From Bacteroidota bacterium (GTDB lineage: Bacteria > Bacteroidota > Bacteroidia > Chitinophagales > Saprospiraceae): a DNA stretch of 64,000 bases. Both the position numbers and the translations under genes were made by a program. The stretch lies in NCBI GenBank assembly GCA_029781865.1, contig JAKOVW010000090.1, forward strand, positions 96,355 to 160,354. The letters are read 5' to 3'. The notes beneath the pieces are model-generated. The model did no database searches and was not told the DNA's origin. It worked only from the letters and a program-made list of their open reading frames with translations. This document shows, one piece after another, positions 17,029 through 26,692 of this stretch; positions within the stretch are counted from its first letter, which is position 1; each line of letters begins with the position of its first letter.

Positions 17029-20000
17029 ATGGAAAAACCAACCAGGAGTCTTATCTCCTTTATCTTTATTTTAAGTATTCCTTATTTAATACTGGCCCAG
17101 AATGCCGGAGATTACCGGAGTAAAGTTGCCAGTGGAAATTGGAGTAGTGCTGGTAGCTGGGAAGTATTTGATGGAACCAACTGGGTTGGCGCTGCCACTG
17201 CGCCAAACAGTGCAAATGGGATAATTACCATTAGAAGCCCACATGTCATCACTTTAAATTCAACAGTAACAGCAGATCAAATTGTAGTGGAGTCTGGTGG
17301 AAGTCTTTATATCAACAATCCTGGTGTATTAAATCTGAATGATGATACAGGCGAAGATCTTGTATGCTCGGGTTTTATTTGGCATACCAATGGCACTATT
17401 AATGGTCCGGGCACAATTCGTATTAATTCAGGAGGCACGATACAATTGTCTAATGGGACTGCACAAACTATGGTTATCGCAACTACTTTGACCAACTTCG
17501 GGACTGTTTATTGGTCGAACAATACAACAGGTGGTTCATCCACTTCGACGTTGACATTGACTAATGGAAAAATTATTAATAATGCAGCATTTACAGTAAA
17601 TAGTACTTCAGGACCTATATCTGAAAAAATAAATGGTGGAGATATTGTCAATAACGGTACAATAACTTATTCGAGTAGTTCTTCCGTCCCTAATTTTACC
17701 ATGAATGTGAATAAAATCACCAACAATCTCAATGCCAGCATTATTGCAAATGCGAATGGTGCTTTAATTATTCAAGCAGCAGTTGGAGATACACATGAAG
17801 GCACATTTACTTCAAATTCTTCCAATGGATTGAAATTTACGGGTGCGGCTATTCAAACGTATACTTCTAATTGTACCTTTAATGGAAGTGGCTTTATTGA
17901 ATTCAATCAAGGTACTCATACGTTTAATGCAAATTACAATGCAGGCTCAACAAGAATTACGGGAGCAACAACAGTTTATAATTATTCTAGTCTCAATTTC
18001 AATAACCTCTATTTAAGCGGGGGAACCTTCGGAGGGCCATGTGTTAAAAATATGAACGGAGGTATGGGATGGGATGGAGGAATGGTATCCGGTGGTGATC
18101 TAATTATACCCGCCACAAAATCACTGGCTATTGGGGGTGGTGCTTATGTCACCTGGACATTAGCATGCAATCTTACTAATAATGGAAGTATTGGCCTTGC
18201 CAATGCAAATCCGGGATGTTGCGGTACCTCAACGTTGGCAATGTCTGGCCAAACCATAACGAATAATGGATCCTTTGTCATTTCTTACAGTGGTTATGCA
18301 AGTGGAACAACTCAGAAAATTTCTGGTGGAACATTTATCAATAATGGAATATTAAAGACAACAAGCCACATTAACAACGTTGAATTGAATTTATCATCTT
18401 TTGTCAATAACCAAACCGGTCTTGTATTCGCAGAAGGAAACGGTCGACTCACTTTGAATATTACGAGCGGATCTGTTAATGATGGTGATTTTCAAAGTAA
18501 TTCAACAACCGGAATGTTATTTACGGGACCGGCCGCAATGACTTATGATATTAATAGTGATTTTACAGGAAGTGGCAAGTTTGAATTTCAATCTGGAACG
18601 CATACGTTAAACGGAGCCTATCATGGTAGTTCTACCATATTAAGCGGAGCCGCAATAAATTTTAACATGCCTAATGTCAATTTCAATTACATAGCTCTGA
18701 CTGCTGGAACATTTAGTGGTATTGGGTCAAGGACATGTAATAATATCGATTGGACGGGTGGGACGATAGCTGGAGCTCCTTTGTCTCAAGCATCAGGAAG
18801 TCAGTTAAATATGATTGTTCCTACCAGTGGAACTACATATAACTTAAATACAACATTTACCTGCAATGGAAATATTACATGGACAAATAATCCCGGTGGT
18901 AGTCAGAGCTCAACACTAAACCTAGCATCAGGCAACTTAATTAATAACGGCACCATGAATATTAATATGGGAGTAAATAATACAAACACGATATCAAATG
19001 GTCAGCTTACTAATAACGGCATTTTTAATCGCAATGCAAATGGTACATTTAATTTTCAATCATCTGCCACATTGACAAACACAGGTACCCTGAATTTTTT
19101 TGCTGGCTCCAGTGTACTGGGTACTCAAAATCTCGGTGGAATCATTAATTTGACTAGTGGGGTATTCAACTGCAATACCGTTAACTTTAATGGTACTGTT
19201 CTTAATATGACGGGTTCTGCATTAATAAACTCAAGCATTAATTTTAACTTCACTGGAAATACATTGCAATCATTTAATGGGGATGGTACCAGTACAATAG
19301 AAAGGATGGGAATGAATGCATCCGGAGGTTTGATTATTAATGCAAATCAACTTACGGTTAATTCTACTTTAACTTATACCAATGGAATCATTTATGCTAC
19401 TTACGGAAACCTAGTACTTAATGGTAGTCTCGTAGGCAATGGTAGTTCCACCGCTTATGTAGTTACAAATGGATCTGCAGGCTTTCTTCGAAATCTAAAT
19501 TCAATTGCGACGTTTACATTCCCTGTTGGAACCACATCAGGCTTTTCTCCAATTGATGTTCAAATCTTATCCACAGCGGGGCAGGGACTCCATGCAGTAA
19601 GGGTTTTTGATAATGTATATTCTTCTTATAGTCCATCAGGCAATGGCAGCCCGGCAGGACCTTCAATAACATCCGCACAGGTCAATCGTTCCTGGGTGGT
19701 ATGGAAATGGAATGGAGGAACAATTAATGCCAAGTTGAATTTAAAGTGGCTAACCAATGAAGAAAGTCCGGACTTCAACAGAAATCTATGCAGGATAGCA
19801 AAGTATGATGCTAATACAAATAACTGGACATTAGAGTCACAGACTTCAGGCGGATCTGGACCACTATTTAGTGTGGCTTCCTCAGCTCAAACTTCATTTA
19901 CAACGTCAAATATTTATTGTGTTATTGGCCAATTTACTACGGCTACACAAACCATAGCGCCACAATGTGCAGGTAATTCTATAAGTATTAATTATAAAGC

Positions 20001-23000
20001 AATTGGTTCATTTACCTCCGGAAATGCGTTTACTGCACAACTAAGCGATGCAAATGGGGATTTTACTTCGGCAGTGAATATTGGATCACTTAATTCAACA
20101 ACTGATGGCATTATATCTTGCATCATCCCTTCAAACACACCTGCAGGAACGGGGTATCGAATACGTGTTGTCAGCAGTATGCCGGTATCAAAAGGAAGCG
20201 ATAATGGATCCAACATCACCATTTTTCAGTCTATTACTTATTATGCAGATGATGATCACGATGGGTATGGAGATCCTATCCATTTTTTAGTAAGTTGTTC
20301 TGGACCGCCTAATGGATATGTTAACAATAACTTAGATTGTGATGATACGAATGTCAATGTCCATCCCAACGCAACTGAAATCTGCAATTTGATTGATGAT
20401 GATTGTGATGGACTAATAGATGATGCAGATCCGGGCATAGTAGGACGCAGCACCTGGAATGCTGATGCGGATGGAGATGGATATGGCGATGCGAACAATT
20501 CAGTATTGGCTTGTGTACAACCAAATGGTTATGTGTCGAATGGTAATGATTGCAATGATGCTAATGCATCGGTGCATCCGGGAGCCGGAGAATTCTGCAA
20601 TGATTACGATGATGATTGTGATGGCTTGATAGACGACAATGATCCTGAAATCACAGGGCAACCGACCTGGTATGTGGATGCCGATGGGGATGGATATGGA
20701 GATGCAAGCAATTCAGTATTGGCTTGCGTACAACCAAATGGTTATGTATCTAATGGCGATGATTGCAATGATGCTAATGCAGCAGTACATCCCGGAGCAG
20801 GAGAATTCTGTAATGATTACGATGATGATTGTGACGGATTGATAGACGACAATGATCCGGAAATCACAGGACAACCAACCTGGTATGCAGATACAGATGG
20901 AGATGGATTTGGCGATCCCAGTAATTCTGTTTTGGCCTGTGTACAACCAAATGGATATGTGTCGAATGGTAATGATTGCAATGATGCTAATGCAACGGTA
21001 CATCCGGGAGCCGGTGAATTCTGCAATGATTATGATGATGATTGTGATGGATTGATTGATGACAATGATCCGGAAATCACAGGCCAACCGACCTGGTATG
21101 CGGATGCGGATGGAGATGGATTTGGTGATGTTAATAATTCGGTGTTGGCTTGTGTACAACCAAATGGATATGTATCTAATAGCGATGATTGTAATGATGC
21201 TAATGCATCAGTACATCCCGGCGTCGGAGAATTCTGCAATGATTATGATGATGACTGTGACGGATTGATAGACGACAATGATCCGGAAATCAAAGGTCAA
21301 CCGACCTGGTATGTAGATGCGGATGGAGACGGATATGGCGATGCTAATAATTCTGTATTGGCATGTTTGCAACCGAGTGACTATGTATCCAATGGAGATG
21401 ATTGCAATGATTCAAATAGCGCGATTCATCCCGGAGCCGGAGAATTCTGTAATGGTTACGATGATAATTGTGACGGATTGATTGATGATAATGATCCTGA
21501 GATCACAGGCCAGCCGACCTGGTATGCAGATGTTGATGGAGATGGATTTGGTGATGTAAATAATTTGGTGTTGGCTTGTGTACAACCTTATGGATATGTA
21601 TCTAATGGCGACGATTGTAATGATTCAAATAATGCAATACATCCGGGAGCGGGAGAATTTTGCAATGATTACGATGATGATTGTGATGGCTTAATAGACG
21701 ATAATGATCCGGAAATCACAGGTCAACCGACCTGGTATGCGGATACAGATGGAGACGGATTTGGCGATCCCAATAATCCTGTTTTGGCTTGTGTACAACC
21801 GAATGGCTATGTATCCAATGGAGATGATTGCAACGACAGTAATGCATCAATACATCCGGGAGCCGGAGAATTTTGCAATGATTATGATGATGACTGTGAC
21901 GGTTTGATCGATGACAATGATCCTGAAATCACAGGGCAACTAACCTGGTATGCAGATACGGATGGAGATGGATATGGAGATGCTAACAATGCAGTTTTAG
22001 CTTGTTTGCAACCTAATGGTTATGTATCCAATGGCGATGATTGCAATGATGCAAATGCAGCAATACATCCGGGAGCAGGAGAATTCTGCAATGATTTTGA
22101 TGATGACTGTGATGGTTTAATAGACGATAATGATCCGGAAATCACGGGTCAACCGACCTGGTATGCGGATACCGATGGAGACGGATATGGCGATGCCAAC
22201 AATTCGGTATTAGCTTGTGTACAACCGAATGGCTATGTATCCAATGGAGATGATTGCAATGATGCAGACGCTGCGATTCATCCAGGTGCTGAAGAGATTT
22301 GTGGAAATAATGTTGATGAAAATTGTGATAATCTAATTGACGAAAATTGTTGTGTTGCACCTCAAATTATTAATTGTCCATCTAATATAACAATTGATGC
22401 TGTAACTAATGCTTGTGCAAAACTTGTGACCTATTCATCGGCATCAGCCAATGGAACCGGACCAATTACTATAACATATTCTCAGGCATCAGGCACTAAA
22501 TTTCCTGTAGGTATTACAACAGTTTTGGTTACTGCAGAAAATAATTGTGGGATAGATAATTGTTCGTTTAACGTTGAAGTTGTCGATAATCAAAAACCAG
22601 TAATATCTTGTAAAAATATAACACTAAATCTTGATCAGAATGGTGTTGCGGTTGTAAATCCTGATTTGGTAGTTTTAAGTGTTTATGATAATTGTGGAAT
22701 TCTTTCTAAAGTCACTTCACCGGCTGTTCTGGATTGTGATCATTTAGGATCTAATCAGGTTACTCTTATTGTTACGGACATCCACAATAATTCTTCAACT
22801 TGTATTGCCAATGTGAATGTCATTGATAATATAAAGCCTTTTGCAAAATGTAAAGATTTGACTGTGTCGCTGAGTATGTCAGGAACTGTATTAGTACAAG
22901 GATTTGAATTGGATGGTGGATCTTCAGATAATTGTGAAATTGCTTCATACCCCAATTCAACTTATATTCTTAATTGTAATAATCTTGGAAAAAACAATCT

Positions 23001-24315
23001 CGTAATGAATGTTTTTGATAAATCAAATAATTCAGCATCTTGTATATCGGAAGTAACTGTCATTGATAATTTAGGTCCAAAAGTAACCTGTAATAATCTA
23101 ACAGTAAAACTTAACAATGGAGGACAAGCCAATGTCAATGTAAATGAAATACAATCCTCCCTAGACAATTGCGGCGTGTCTCAAATCGAGTATAAGAAGA
23201 AATTTGATTGTACGGATTTAGGTGTGAATAACGTTTTAGTTACGGTAAGTGATGCATCCGGAAATAGTTCAACTTGTAACTCAATAGTAACCGTGTCTGA
23301 TAAAATCTTACCGGATGCCAAATGCAAAAATTCCAACAAATATGTATATTTGAAGAATGGATATGCAACGCTATCTGTCGATGATATAGATCAGAATTCT
23401 AAAGATAATTGTTCTATTGTGTCCAGAACATTGTCTCAATCTAATTTTAATTGCAGCGATATTGGCCCTCACTCCATATTTTTGACTGTAACGGATCAAT
23501 CGGGAAATTCTTCAAATTGTGCCACAAATGTTGTTGTTATTGGACCAATGCCAGTTTGTTATTTGAACGTTGTACCTGAAAACAATATAAATACAGGAGG
23601 AATTCCCACCAATATTTATTTGGGTTACGGTCCGCAAAAAGATACCATCAAATGTGTTGCAAACGGAGGTACTGGATTTACATATTCCTGGAGCCCCGTT
23701 TCGAATTTAAGTTGTTCTACATGTTCGCAACCGGTGTTTTCTCCTGCAACTGCCGGCAACTATACCTATACAGTTACTGTTACCAATGCAAGCGGATGTT
23801 CTTCAACCTGTAGTGTCAGCTTCTGTGTGAAAGACATTAAAGTGCCCGGTAGCAATGGAAGCTATGTGTATGTATGTCATTCCGGTGTTAGTTCATTAAT
23901 CTTGCCCCTTGCACAGGTTCCCTTGCATGTTCCTGGTCATGCATTGGACAAGCTTGGTAAATGCACCGACCTTTGTCCTTCTACACCAAGTACTTTAAGC
24001 AATACAGGAGTTTATTCAATGAATAACCAGGATACGAATAATTTTAGTAATGAATTAGCCGGATATGCAAATTCGGAATTTAAAATTTATCCAAATCCAA
24101 GTTTTGACCAGTTCATTGTTTCAAATCAAAATTATAAAATACAGAATTTGAAAATAGAGGTTGTGGATTTGTTCGGCAGGATAATTGAAACCAAAGAGTG
24201 GAATGATAATTTGGCTGAGCATAGTTTTGGTTTGCATTATAGATCAGGTGTTTATCTGGTGAAAATCCAGAGTGGAGAAATGAGTACTGTTTATCGAGTT
24301 GTAAAGCAAGAATAA
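17029..24315 (+). CDS. Giant T9SS-exported protein with MopE-like repeats and HYR-type modules
   Basis: The 2428-aa protein starts with a signal peptide (about residues 1-24, ending ILAQ). An N-terminal half of about 1000 residues is rich in G, N, S and T with beta-helix-like periodicity. Residues about 1071-1774 hold one degenerate and nine near-identical 71-residue units containing DDDCDGLIDD, DADGDGYGD and DDCNDANA. These resemble the putative metal-binding MopE repeat and are probably Ca2+ ligands. Next come about six immunoglobulin-like HYR-type modules with paired cysteines (to about 2180), a PKD-like segment, and a Cys/His motif around VCHSGVSS...HALDKLGKC. The C-terminus is a type A T9SS sorting domain (IYPNPSFDQF...SGVYLVKI). 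It is likely a surface adhesin or structural protein; function not proven. Confidence 0.9.
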   Translation: MEKPTRSLISFIFILSIPYLILAQNAGDYRSKVASGNWSSAGSWEVFDGTNWVGAATAPNSANGIITIRSPHVITLNSTVTADQIVVESGGSLYINNPGVLNLNDDTGEDLVCSGFIWHTNGTINGPGTIRINSGGTIQLSNGTAQTMVIATTLTNFGTVYWSNNTTGGSSTSTLTLTNGKIINNAAFTVNSTSGPISEKINGGDIVNNGTITYSSSSSVPNFTMNVNKITNNLNASIIANANGALIIQAAVGDTHEGTFTSNSSNGLKFTGAAIQTYTSNCTFNGSGFIEFNQGTHTFNANYNAGSTRITGATTVYNYSSLNFNNLYLSGGTFGGPCVKNMNGGMGWDGGMVSGGDLIIPATKSLAIGGGAYVTWTLACNLTNNGSIGLANANPGCCGTSTLAMSGQTITNNGSFVISYSGYASGTTQKISGGTFINNGILKTTSHINNVELNLSSFVNNQTGLVFAEGNGRLTLNITSGSVNDGDFQSNSTTGMLFTGPAAMTYDINSDFTGSGKFEFQSGTHTLNGAYHGSSTILSGAAINFNMPNVNFNYIALTAGTFSGIGSRTCNNIDWTGGTIAGAPLSQASGSQLNMIVPTSGTTYNLNTTFTCNGNITWTNNPGGSQSSTLNLASGNLINNGTMNINMGVNNTNTISNGQLTNNGIFNRNANGTFNFQSSATLTNTGTLNFFAGSSVLGTQNLGGIINLTSGVFNCNTVNFNGTVLNMTGSALINSSINFNFTGNTLQSFNGDGTSTIERMGMNASGGLIINANQLTVNSTLTYTNGIIYATYGNLVLNGSLVGNGSSTAYVVTNGSAGFLRNLNSIATFTFPVGTTSGFSPIDVQILSTAGQGLHAVRVFDNVYSSYSPSGNGSPAGPSITSAQVNRSWVVWKWNGGTINAKLNLKWLTNEESPDFNRNLCRIAKYDANTNNWTLESQTSGGSGPLFSVASSAQTSFTTSNIYCVIGQFTTATQTIAPQCAGNSISINYKAIGSFTSGNAFTAQLSDANGDFTSAVNIGSLNSTTDGIISCIIPSNTPAGTGYRIRVVSSMPVSKGSDNGSNITIFQSITYYADDDHDGYGDPIHFLVSCSGPPNGYVNNNLDCDDTNVNVHPNATEICNLIDDDCDGLIDDADPGIVGRSTWNADADGDGYGDANNSVLACVQPNGYVSNGNDCNDANASVHPGAGEFCNDYDDDCDGLIDDNDPEITGQPTWYVDADGDGYGDASNSVLACVQPNGYVSNGDDCNDANAAVHPGAGEFCNDYDDDCDGLIDDNDPEITGQPTWYADTDGDGFGDPSNSVLACVQPNGYVSNGNDCNDANATVHPGAGEFCNDYDDDCDGLIDDNDPEITGQPTWYADADGDGFGDVNNSVLACVQPNGYVSNSDDCNDANASVHPGVGEFCNDYDDDCDGLIDDNDPEIKGQPTWYVDADGDGYGDANNSVLACLQPSDYVSNGDDCNDSNSAIHPGAGEFCNGYDDNCDGLIDDNDPEITGQPTWYADVDGDGFGDVNNLVLACVQPYGYVSNGDDCNDSNNAIHPGAGEFCNDYDDDCDGLIDDNDPEITGQPTWYADTDGDGFGDPNNPVLACVQPNGYVSNGDDCNDSNASIHPGAGEFCNDYDDDCDGLIDDNDPEITGQLTWYADTDGDGYGDANNAVLACLQPNGYVSNGDDCNDANAAIHPGAGEFCNDFDDDCDGLIDDNDPEITGQPTWYADTDGDGYGDANNSVLACVQPNGYVSNGDDCNDADAAIHPGAEEICGNNVDENCDNLIDENCCVAPQIINCPSNITIDAVTNACAKLVTYSSASANGTGPITITYSQASGTKFPVGITTVLVTAENNCGIDNCSFNVEVVDNQKPVISCKNITLNLDQNGVAVVNPDLVVLSVYDNCGILSKVTSPAVLDCDHLGSNQVTLIVTDIHNNSSTCIANVNVIDNIKPFAKCKDLTVSLSMSGTVLVQGFELDGGSSDNCEIASYPNSTYILNCNNLGKNNLVMNVFDKSNNSASCISEVTVIDNLGPKVTCNNLTVKLNNGGQANVNVNEIQSSLDNCGVSQIEYKKKFDCTDLGVNNVLVTVSDASGNSSTCNSIVTVSDKILPDAKCKNSNKYVYLKNGYATLSVDDIDQNSKDNCSIVSRTLSQSNFNCSDIGPHSIFLTVTDQSGNSSNCATNVVVIGPMPVCYLNVVPENNINTGGIPTNIYLGYGPQKDTIKCVANGGTGFTYSWSPVSNLSCSTCSQPVFSPATAGNYTYTVTVTNASGCSSTCSVSFCVKDIKVPGSNGSYVYVCHSGVSSLILPLAQVPLHVPGHALDKLGKCTDLCPSTPSTLSNTGVYSMNNQDTNNFSNELAGYANSEFKIYPNPSFDQFIVSNQNYKIQNLKIEVVDLFGRIIETKEWNDNLAEHSFGLHYRSGVYLVKIQSGEMSTVYRVVKQE
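20239..22350 (+). repeat. Tandem 213-bp (71-codon) MopE-like repeat array
   Basis: One degenerate and nine closely similar units repeat every 213 bases; for example the DPEITGQ codons recur at 20641 and 20854. A partial unit (GNNVDENCDNLIDENC) closes the array. High DNA identity between units implies recent unequal crossover. Confidence 0.9.
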
Positions 24316-24390
24316 AAGCAATTGCGATTATATTTTCTCTTTACTAAATAGGCTAAAAGAGATCAACTTATTGTGATTCTAAATTTAAAT

Positions 24391-24426
24391 AAAAAGGCTG
24401 CTTATTGGTTAAGCAGCCTTTTTTAT
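24391..24426. terminator. Bidirectional intrinsic terminator
   Basis: The arms aggctgctta and taagcagcct pair perfectly (10 bp) around a 5-nt loop. An A tract lies on the left and a T tract on the right, so it can stop transcription from the giant plus-strand gene and from the minus-strand remnant. Confidence 0.85.
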
Positions 24427-24450
24427 AATTGAATTATATTCTGGATCAAA

Positions 24451-24860
24451 TTAATTCAAATGGAATTCCTTTGATTTATTATTAGAATCTGTAACACGCA
24501 CTTTAAACCTTTTTCCATTTTTAGGTGTACCAAGTCCAACTGTATTAATGGTAACATTCACTTTGTCATTTACTACTTTCGTAGTTATCCGATTGGATTG
24601 AATGGGGACAATTGTAGTGCCATCATAAATAGTAATTTTGGCTGTCCGGGAAGTACGACCCTCAAGTGCATCTTCTGTAATTGGAGTTGCCGGGTTAACA
24701 TCAGGTCTGGAAGAGGCACTCTGAAAATCACTACGCTTTTTGCTCTTTCATTACCACCAGTTGTCACAGTAGATGAAAGATCGATGTCAACTTATGCAAA
24801 CAATGATGAACTCATTCCTAAAGTAAAAACCGATTAAATTCCTAAAAGCCTTTTTTTCAT
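24451..24860 (-). pseudogene. Decayed small exported protein (two stops and a frameshift)
   Basis: The minus strand reads as a signal-peptide-like start (MKKRLLGI, stop, SVFTLGMSSSLFA, stop, VDIDLSSTVTTGGNERAKSVV). It then shifts frame near 24715-24730 into QSASSRPDVNPATPITEDAL and an uninterrupted, protein-like tail ending KSKEFHLN at 24453. Rejoining these pieces gives a roughly 135-residue exported protein with a beta-rich, SR- and T-rich body. The ORF track shows only a 60-residue piece of the middle frame and a shadow on the other strand. I do not recognise the family. Assembly error could explain one shift, but two stops plus a shift favour real decay. Confidence 0.55.
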
Positions 24861-24945
24861 GATTCAAATTTATGTGATTAATAATAATTAATACCTTACA
24901 GATATGCAAGAGAACCTTTTGTTATCACATCCGTTTAATAAATAG

Positions 24946-25392
24946 TTAATTGATCTTGGTGCTTTGCCTGGCTAGTAATGTCCAGCTTCCTTCTGATTTT
25001 ACCCAGGTTTGACAGACATGTAGTTTTAAATTGATTGACTTTCCATTGAGGTTCACATCAATCGTAGAATCATACCGAACTATTGAAACATCATTATAGG
25101 TCTTTATCCGCAAACTATCCATGCTTATTTTCTCATAAACCAGATATTTCGATTTGTTATTCTGAATTAGTTCCTCCTTGCTTTCGATCCAGCCATTGGA
25201 ATGTCCGTATGTAAGATTAGGATGAAGTAAAGCATTGAGCTGATCCTGATTTTGATCAATAAGAGCCTTGTTTAATGATTGGGTGAGATGTACAAATGTG
25301 GTAGTATCCTGTGCCTGTATACTCAGAATTCCTACTAAGAGTAAGGATAATAGTGTATTTAAACATTTAAGTCTGTATATGCTCATCTTCAT
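24946..25392 (-). CDS. Exported NTF2-like (DUF4440/SnoaL-type) protein
   Basis: The 148-aa protein has an N-terminal signal peptide (hydrophobic LLSLLLVGILSIQAQ). A single NTF2-like fold follows: LTQSLNKALIDQNQDQLNALLHPNLTYGHSNG is the typical first helix and strand, and SWTLLARQSTKIN the last strand, as in DUF4440/SnoaL-like small proteins. Such domains bind small ligands or act as isomerase-like enzymes; no catalytic residues can be assigned here. It starts 14 bases after the MBL-fold gene on the same strand and is very probably co-transcribed with it. Confidence 0.85.
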   Translation of the reverse strand: MKMSIYRLKCLNTLLSLLLVGILSIQAQDTTTFVHLTQSLNKALIDQNQDQLNALLHPNLTYGHSNGWIESKEELIQNNKSKYLVYEKISMDSLRIKTYNDVSIVRYDSTIDVNLNGKSINLKLHVCQTWVKSEGSWTLLARQSTKIN

Positions 25393-25406
25393 GGAATTTG
25401 AAGTTC

Positions 25407-26432
25407 CTATTTTTTACGATTGTTGTTTTTTTGAATAATATGATTCATTTGAAATTTAATATTGGGAAGGTAAAACTCATCCAATAACCAATTCGTATAC
25501 GTTTCCGGAATGGTAATTTCTTTGAGTTGTTCCGGTTTAATTCCTTTGTCAACTTGCATTTGAGCCGTTTCATTGACTTGATCCAGATACGTAATTAAAG
25601 TTTTAATGTCTTGCATAGATCCGACAGGTCCATGTCCCGGAATTAAGGTGACCGCATCCAGAGTTTGCAACTGCAGCAGGCTGTTTTTCAGACTATCCAG
25701 GTTTCCATCGCCCAGCCATGGATGATTTTGAATAAATAACAAATCTCCTGTAAATAATATTCTCTTTTGGGGTAAATACATGATCAGATCGCTTTTGGTA
25801 TGACCAAGACCGAGTTCGATCAATATGAGGGATTGTTTTTTTCCGTAAATGGTTTGCATACCGCGGACGATCGTATTAGGTAAAACGGTATGTAGAATTT
25901 TATGAGATTCTTTTATTGTTTTGAAATAATCGCTCATCATGGTGAGCTGCTTTCTCTTTAAGGTATCTTTTGCAGGCAAAGCAGCTAACAGGGAATCATA
26001 TTTGGCAATCATTCCAGGTAAATAATTTTTTTCATCAGCTATTTCGCGGGGCTCACTGGTTTCAATCAGTTGTTTGGTAATCAAAGTACTGTATATTTTT
26101 GCAGTGTCAAAGACCTGATTGCCCCGGATGTGATCATTATGAAAATGGCTGTTTACCAGAATTTTAACGGGTGGTAGTCCCATTTCGGAAATGATGCGCT
26201 TTAATTCTTGCGCCGCATAGGGTGATAAAAACGGATCAAATACCAGTGTTTCAGTGCCAAGGTCAATAATGCCTGCATTGCAAATCGCTCTTCCTCCTGC
26301 TTTATGAATGGCTGCATACACGCCATCATCAAGTGTAATGAGATCAAAGTCCTTTGATGTTTTTTGGGCTGTACCGGACAGGCAGAATAAACAAATGAAT
26401 ACTAGTGAAGAAAAAGTAGAAATGAATTTCAT
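25407..26432 (-). CDS. Exported MBL-fold metallo-hydrolase
   Basis: This is a metallo-beta-lactamase superfamily hydrolase (341 aa) with a signal peptide (about residues 1-22, ending SGTAQ), so it is periplasmic. The zinc motif HxHxDH is at H96, H98, D100 and H101 (NSHFHNDHIRGN). A further His is in GLGHTKSD, an Asp ligand in FTGDLLF, and the last His in IPGHGPVG. The layout with a HFHNDHIRG motif is typical of periplasmic MBL hydrolases of unknown substrate, some annotated as beta-lactamase- or quinoprotein-relay-like. A true beta-lactamase role cannot be claimed from the sequence. It is the first gene of a two-gene unit with the NTF2-like protein. Confidence 0.92.
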   Translation of the reverse strand: MKFISTFSSLVFICLFCLSGTAQKTSKDFDLITLDDGVYAAIHKAGGRAICNAGIIDLGTETLVFDPFLSPYAAQELKRIISEMGLPPVKILVNSHFHNDHIRGNQVFDTAKIYSTLITKQLIETSEPREIADEKNYLPGMIAKYDSLLAALPAKDTLKRKQLTMMSDYFKTIKESHKILHTVLPNTIVRGMQTIYGKKQSLILIELGLGHTKSDLIMYLPQKRILFTGDLLFIQNHPWLGDGNLDSLKNSLLQLQTLDAVTLIPGHGPVGSMQDIKTLITYLDQVNETAQMQVDKGIKPEQLKEITIPETYTNWLLDEFYLPNIKFQMNHIIQKNNNRKK

Positions 26433-26633
26433 ATAATTGTTGATTGAACATGCGAAATTAGGGAAATTGCCCGAATAAATCAGTCAATTAGCTGGTTCTT
26501 TATTCTTTATCGAGTATTCCTTGTTTCTGATTTACTGCATTGTAATTCTTGGTGTGACATATGGATAAGTTATCAACTCTGTGTCGGGATTATTTCGAAT
26601 GAAACTATACTGTCTTGTTTTGCATTCATTTTC

Positions 26634-26667
26634 AAAAAAAAAGCAGTGAAGCATTGCGCTTCACTGC
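26634..26667 (-). terminator. Intrinsic terminator of the TSP3 repeat gene
   Basis: The arms gcagtgaagc and gcttcactgc (10 bp, perfect) enclose a 5-nt loop. On the minus strand they are followed by a run of nine T, 26 bases past the stop codon. Confidence 0.9.
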
Positions 26668-26692
26668 CCTCAAAATAAAAGATAATTAAGGT

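Noticed and set aside
20713-21907. Long alternative-frame ORFs over the MopE repeats
   Set aside because: They are low-complexity shadows (M, I and D runs) created by the repetitive DNA of the real gene.
25407-26432. Calling the MBL-fold gene a beta-lactamase resistance gene
   Set aside because: The zinc motifs are generic to the superfamily and nothing points to antibiotic substrates.
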